In this document: in pieces, positions 61,745-64,000 of the stretch
Numbering within the stretch: the stretch's first letter is position 1
Layout: the number at the start of each line of letters is the position of its first letter
DNA from: Deltaproteobacteria bacterium
GTDB lineage: Bacteria; Desulfobacterota; Desulfobacteria; Desulfobacterales; Desulfobacteraceae
Assembly: GCA_013151635.1 (NCBI GenBank)
Contig: JAADHV010000070.1
Coordinates: forward strand, 1 to 64,000
DNA length: 64,000 nucleotides
Reading direction: 5' to 3'
Translations under genes and position numbers: made by a program
Notes under the pieces: model-generated
The model's database searches: none
Seen by the model: the letters and a program-made list of their open reading frames with translations, nothing else
What the model was told of the DNA's origin: nothing

Positions 61745-62971
61745 ATGAATCTTCAGGGTGATTTTGAAGGATTAACTCTGGCAAGTATTCTTCAGCTTCT
61801 TTGCAATGATCAGAAAACAGGGGTACTCAGTGTTACCTGTGATGACGAGGAAAGCCGGGTTTTTTTTGAGCAGGGCACCATTGTCTATGCATCTGCTTCC
61901 TTAAAAGAGGCAAGATTGGGTTTTCTTTTGCGGACTGACGGCATTATTTCGGTGCAGCAGCTTCAAAAATGCCTTGCCTTTGCCAGGGAAGAAAAGCTGC
62001 ACCTTGGCAAAATCCTTGTTGAAAAAGGATATATTTCCCTTGATACCCTGAAAAAGTATAATACCAAGCAGGTTGAAGCTATTTTATATAATCTTCTTTT
62101 CTGGAAAAAGGGCCGGTTTGAATATAAAGATGCAAGATTGAATCTAAAGGGCATGATTGTAACACAGCTAAATCCCATGAAGCTGATCCTTGAGGCTTCC
62201 AGGCGGATTGATGAATTGTCTGTACTTAAAAAATTTATTCCCAGTGACAAATTTGTATTTAAAATGTCAGGAAAAGTGCAAAGCAAGGAAGAAATCAAAC
62301 TGAACGCAAATGAATGGCGTATCCTTTCTTTGATTGACGGTACCCGTACTGTCCGGCAGGTTATCAATGAAAGCGGGTATGATGAATTTGCAGTCTATAA
62401 GATATTTTTTTCCGTGATTTCCTCTGGTTTGATTGAGCAGAAAGAAGAAATCCGACTGGATGACCAGGATGGGGAAAATGATTATTCCGCCATCCTGACG
62501 GTTTTCAATGACATACTTACATCCATTAAAAAAAATATTACAGATGAATTAGGTGACAGAAGTTATTCCCTGTTTGAAGAGATTAAACCCGGTCTCTCCA
62601 TTGAATTTAAAGAAGTGATGAAGGATTATCACCCTGATAACCATAAAAATTCAAACCTCCAGACCATTACTTCAGCCCTGGATAAAATTGAGCTTATTCA
62701 AGACCCAAAGGAATTTTTAATCACGGGATTCACTGAATATTGTGCCCACGTATTAAAAAAGGTCGGTGATATTTTAGGCTCCCAACCTTTGAAAAAAATC
62801 CTTGATGACATTGAAAAAGTATTGGGGTATGTAAAAAAATACCAGGCTGGCTCAAAAGAAAAGAGCAAGATCGTCAATGATATGCAAAATGTCATTGCCA
62901 AGATCCTTTCTGAATTTAAAATTGGTAAAAAAAGTGGTTCAAAAGGCGGTATTTTTTCTTTTTTTTCCTGA
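61745..62971 (+). CDS. DUF4388 domain protein
   Basis: The 408-residue protein starts with a DUF4388/PatA-type domain (LQGDFEGLTLASILQLLCND, then GVLSV and FFEQGTIVYAS). This is common in deltaproteobacterial signalling and gliding proteins. The middle, LGKILVEKGYISLDTL, matches the short helical repeat found with type IV pilus and GspE proteins. The rest is helical, ending in a Lys/Gly/Ser tail. AAAGGA is just upstream. It is divergent from the TetR gene. Role unknown; a link with the roadblock-like proteins just downstream is plausible. Confidence 0.75.
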   Translation: MNLQGDFEGLTLASILQLLCNDQKTGVLSVTCDDEESRVFFEQGTIVYASASLKEARLGFLLRTDGIISVQQLQKCLAFAREEKLHLGKILVEKGYISLDTLKKYNTKQVEAILYNLLFWKKGRFEYKDARLNLKGMIVTQLNPMKLILEASRRIDELSVLKKFIPSDKFVFKMSGKVQSKEEIKLNANEWRILSLIDGTRTVRQVINESGYDEFAVYKIFFSVISSGLIEQKEEIRLDDQDGENDYSAILTVFNDILTSIKKNITDELGDRSYSLFEEIKPGLSIEFKEVMKDYHPDNHKNSNLQTITSALDKIELIQDPKEFLITGFTEYCAHVLKKVGDILGSQPLKKILDDIEKVLGYVKKYQAGSKEKSKIVNDMQNVIAKILSEFKIGKKSGSKGGIFSFFS

Positions 62972-62986
62972 TAAGGAGACCTTTCT

Positions 62987-63262
62987 CTATGAGTCTGCCA
63001 CTTTTGCCCCGCCATATGCCAAAAACGCAAGAGCGGCTGTCCTGAATAATGCCTTAATGGTTTCAAGAACATCGGTATCAATAAATCTGTCAAAAATTAC
63101 GACGTAATCTGCAATAAACAGGAGACAGACCGTCACAAGGATCAGGTTGATAACTTTTCCGACTTTCCCCCCTGCATATTTTATCCTGGCTTTATTGAAA
63201 ACAAATATAATAATGAGATATATTACCAGGGTGAAAATCAGAATAATGGTTTGTGCTGTCAT
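62987..63262 (-). CDS. Small hypothetical membrane protein
   Basis: The 91-residue protein has two strong hydrophobic helices (about residues 4-21 and 38-57) and a third weaker one near the C-terminus. AAAAGGAGG is upstream of the ATG. I do not recognise a family. It is the last gene of a minus-strand run with the two roadblock-like genes. Confidence 0.6.
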   Translation of the reverse strand: MTAQTIILIFTLVIYLIIIFVFNKARIKYAGGKVGKVINLILVTVCLLFIADYVVIFDRFIDTDVLETIKALFRTAALAFLAYGGAKVADS

Positions 63263-63296
63263 AAATACCTCCTTTTATGTACTGAACCTTATTTTT

Positions 63297-63617
63297 TTAA
63301 AGAAGACCTTTTAGAAATTTTATTATATTGTCTGCCATGGCGATATTATTAATACTTTTTTGTTTTACCACTCCAAGATAATAATTGCCAATAGGAAAAA
63401 TAAAAATATTTTTTTTGTTTTCCCTTGAAAATACGACATATTCAAGTCTGGTTTTACCAATTGCAAATGAATTTTTACCGCATGAAGAAACCATGGCGGA
63501 AGCCTTTTGAGGGTTTTTAATATCATGGGCAAGAAGTTTCCCGTTTTGATCGACTATGATGTATTGATCAACACCTTTTACCCTTGAAATTTGTTTTAAT
63601 TCTTCAATTTCTGCCAT
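63297..63617 (-). CDS. Roadblock/LC7-like protein
   Basis: The protein of about 106 residues fits the roadblock fold: ELKQISRVKGVDQYIIVDQNGKLLAH, shortened here to GVDQYIIVDQNGKLL, then strands EYVVFSRENKKNIFIF and YYLGVV, and a terminal helix. Roadblock proteins work with small GTPases in bacterial polarity and motility. I place the start at ATG 63617, five bases after the upstream stop, because the longer frame would overlap the neighbouring gene by 82 bases. Confidence 0.55.
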   Translation of the reverse strand: MAEIEELKQISRVKGVDQYIIVDQNGKLLAHDIKNPQKASAMVSSCGKNSFAIGKTRLEYVVFSRENKKNIFIFPIGNYYLGVVKQKSINNIAMADNIIKFLKGLL

Positions 63618-63622
63618 ATTGA

Positions 63623-64000
63623 TTATAATTCTTGTGCCTTGTGATTTGAAGTCAAGTACAATAACTGGTCTGTAATTTGCTTTGATAAAGGGTAGGTTTT
63701 GCATACAATGATGAGAGCTAAATCAGGGCCAATCATTTTTAAAACTATATTTTTTTTATAGATGATTAATACCATCTTATTTGCATCCGGGTAGCAAGAT
63801 CGACCCGCAGAGAAGCTTTGGGTGAGAATATTTCCCAGGAACTCAAGATCCTTTTCTTTTAAAAGCCCGGGCATATTATTTTTTAATATCCCCTTTTTTT
63901 TGTGGAAAAGAAAACCTCCTATGATTTCAGGAAAGGTTTGAATCCTTTTTAAACAAGTCCGGGCCTTTTTAACCTGTGTTTTGTTTATCGAATTAATAGC
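63623..64000 (-). CDS. Partial gene running off the right edge, roadblock-like
   Basis: The frame is open from the right edge to a TAA at 63623-63625. An ATG at 63874 has only a distant AAGGGG, and the upstream codons (NKTQVKKARTCLKRIQTF) read like protein, so the true start is probably outside the window. The visible 125 residues include KMVLIIYKKNIVLKMIGPDLALIIV, of which the strand pattern VLKMIGPDLALIIV resembles roadblock proteins. It precedes a second roadblock-like gene by five bases, suggesting a pair. Confidence 0.55.
   Translation of the reverse strand, partial: AINSINKTQVKKARTCLKRIQTFPEIIGGFLFHKKKGILKNNMPGLLKEKDLEFLGNILTQSFSAGRSCYPDANKMVLIIYKKNIVLKMIGPDLALIIVCKTYPLSKQITDQLLYLTSNHKAQEL

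Overview
The window is AT-rich DNA, judged by eye at about 40% GC, from a Gram-negative bacterium. It most resembles an anaerobic deltaproteobacterium of the Desulfobacterales (Desulfobacula/Desulfobacter-like). Supporting signs are the many PAS/GAF hybrid kinases, a chemoreceptor with a hemerythrin domain, DUF4388 and roadblock-like proteins, OleABC with a PfaC-like protein, and several acyl-CoA dehydrogenases. The taxonomic call is inference. I saw no rRNA, tRNA or CRISPR.

Layout. 1-1655: edge of a minus-strand gene, then a DHH-CBS phosphoesterase. 1665-10329 (minus): a tight operon of a PfaC-like protein (KS-CLF-DH-DH), OleA, OleB, a lysine-rich membrane protein and OleC; no OleD and no other Pfa subunit is present. 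10499-15872: a hybrid kinase, a rhomboid protease, a LysE-type exporter, a lipoprotein and an unknown protein. 15976-28487 (plus): a MoaD-like protein, an E1-like enzyme, a sirtuin, a HIT protein, then a glycogen block (eukaryote-type debranching enzyme, phosphorylase, synthase, branching enzyme). 28605-31439: a chemoreceptor-hemerythrin gene split by an in-frame TAG.

31450-33593: a DAHP synthase-prephenate dehydratase fusion behind a readable phenylalanine attenuator (promoter, Phe-rich leader peptide, antiterminator and terminator). 33600-39166: a GntR regulator, a PAS-LuxR regulator and a PAS kinase sharing an upstream element, a flavin reductase and a methyltransferase. 39247-42096 is a decay zone: a dead IS200-type transposase, a transposase-like fragment, a broken lipoprotein gene and a receiver-domain remnant. 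42254-42920: a SLOG-like gene with tandem 5' hairpins. 42952-48070 (minus): a Ski2-like helicase, RidA, EttA and an EamA transporter. 48165-51917: a large GAF hybrid kinase.

51981-54156: a MarR regulator with an acyl-CoA dehydrogenase. 54364-61520 (minus): a block that looks like leucine or branched acyl-CoA catabolism, richer in GC than its surroundings. It encodes a tandem TetR protein, a Com-like zinc ribbon, a TIGR03084-like protein, a biotin carboxylase, a 48-residue protein, a biotin carrier, a carboxyltransferase and an isovaleryl-CoA-dehydrogenase-type enzyme. 61745-64000: a DUF4388 protein, a small membrane protein and roadblock-like proteins, the last running off the right edge.

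How the genes work together. The ole/pfa operon probably makes or modifies long-chain, possibly polyunsaturated, hydrocarbons by head-to-head acyl condensation. The glycogen block both builds and mobilises glucan. The aroF-pheA gene is controlled twice by phenylalanine, through leader attenuation and a C-terminal ACT domain. The 54-61 kb block would oxidise and then carboxylate a branched acyl-CoA under a local TetR-type regulator.
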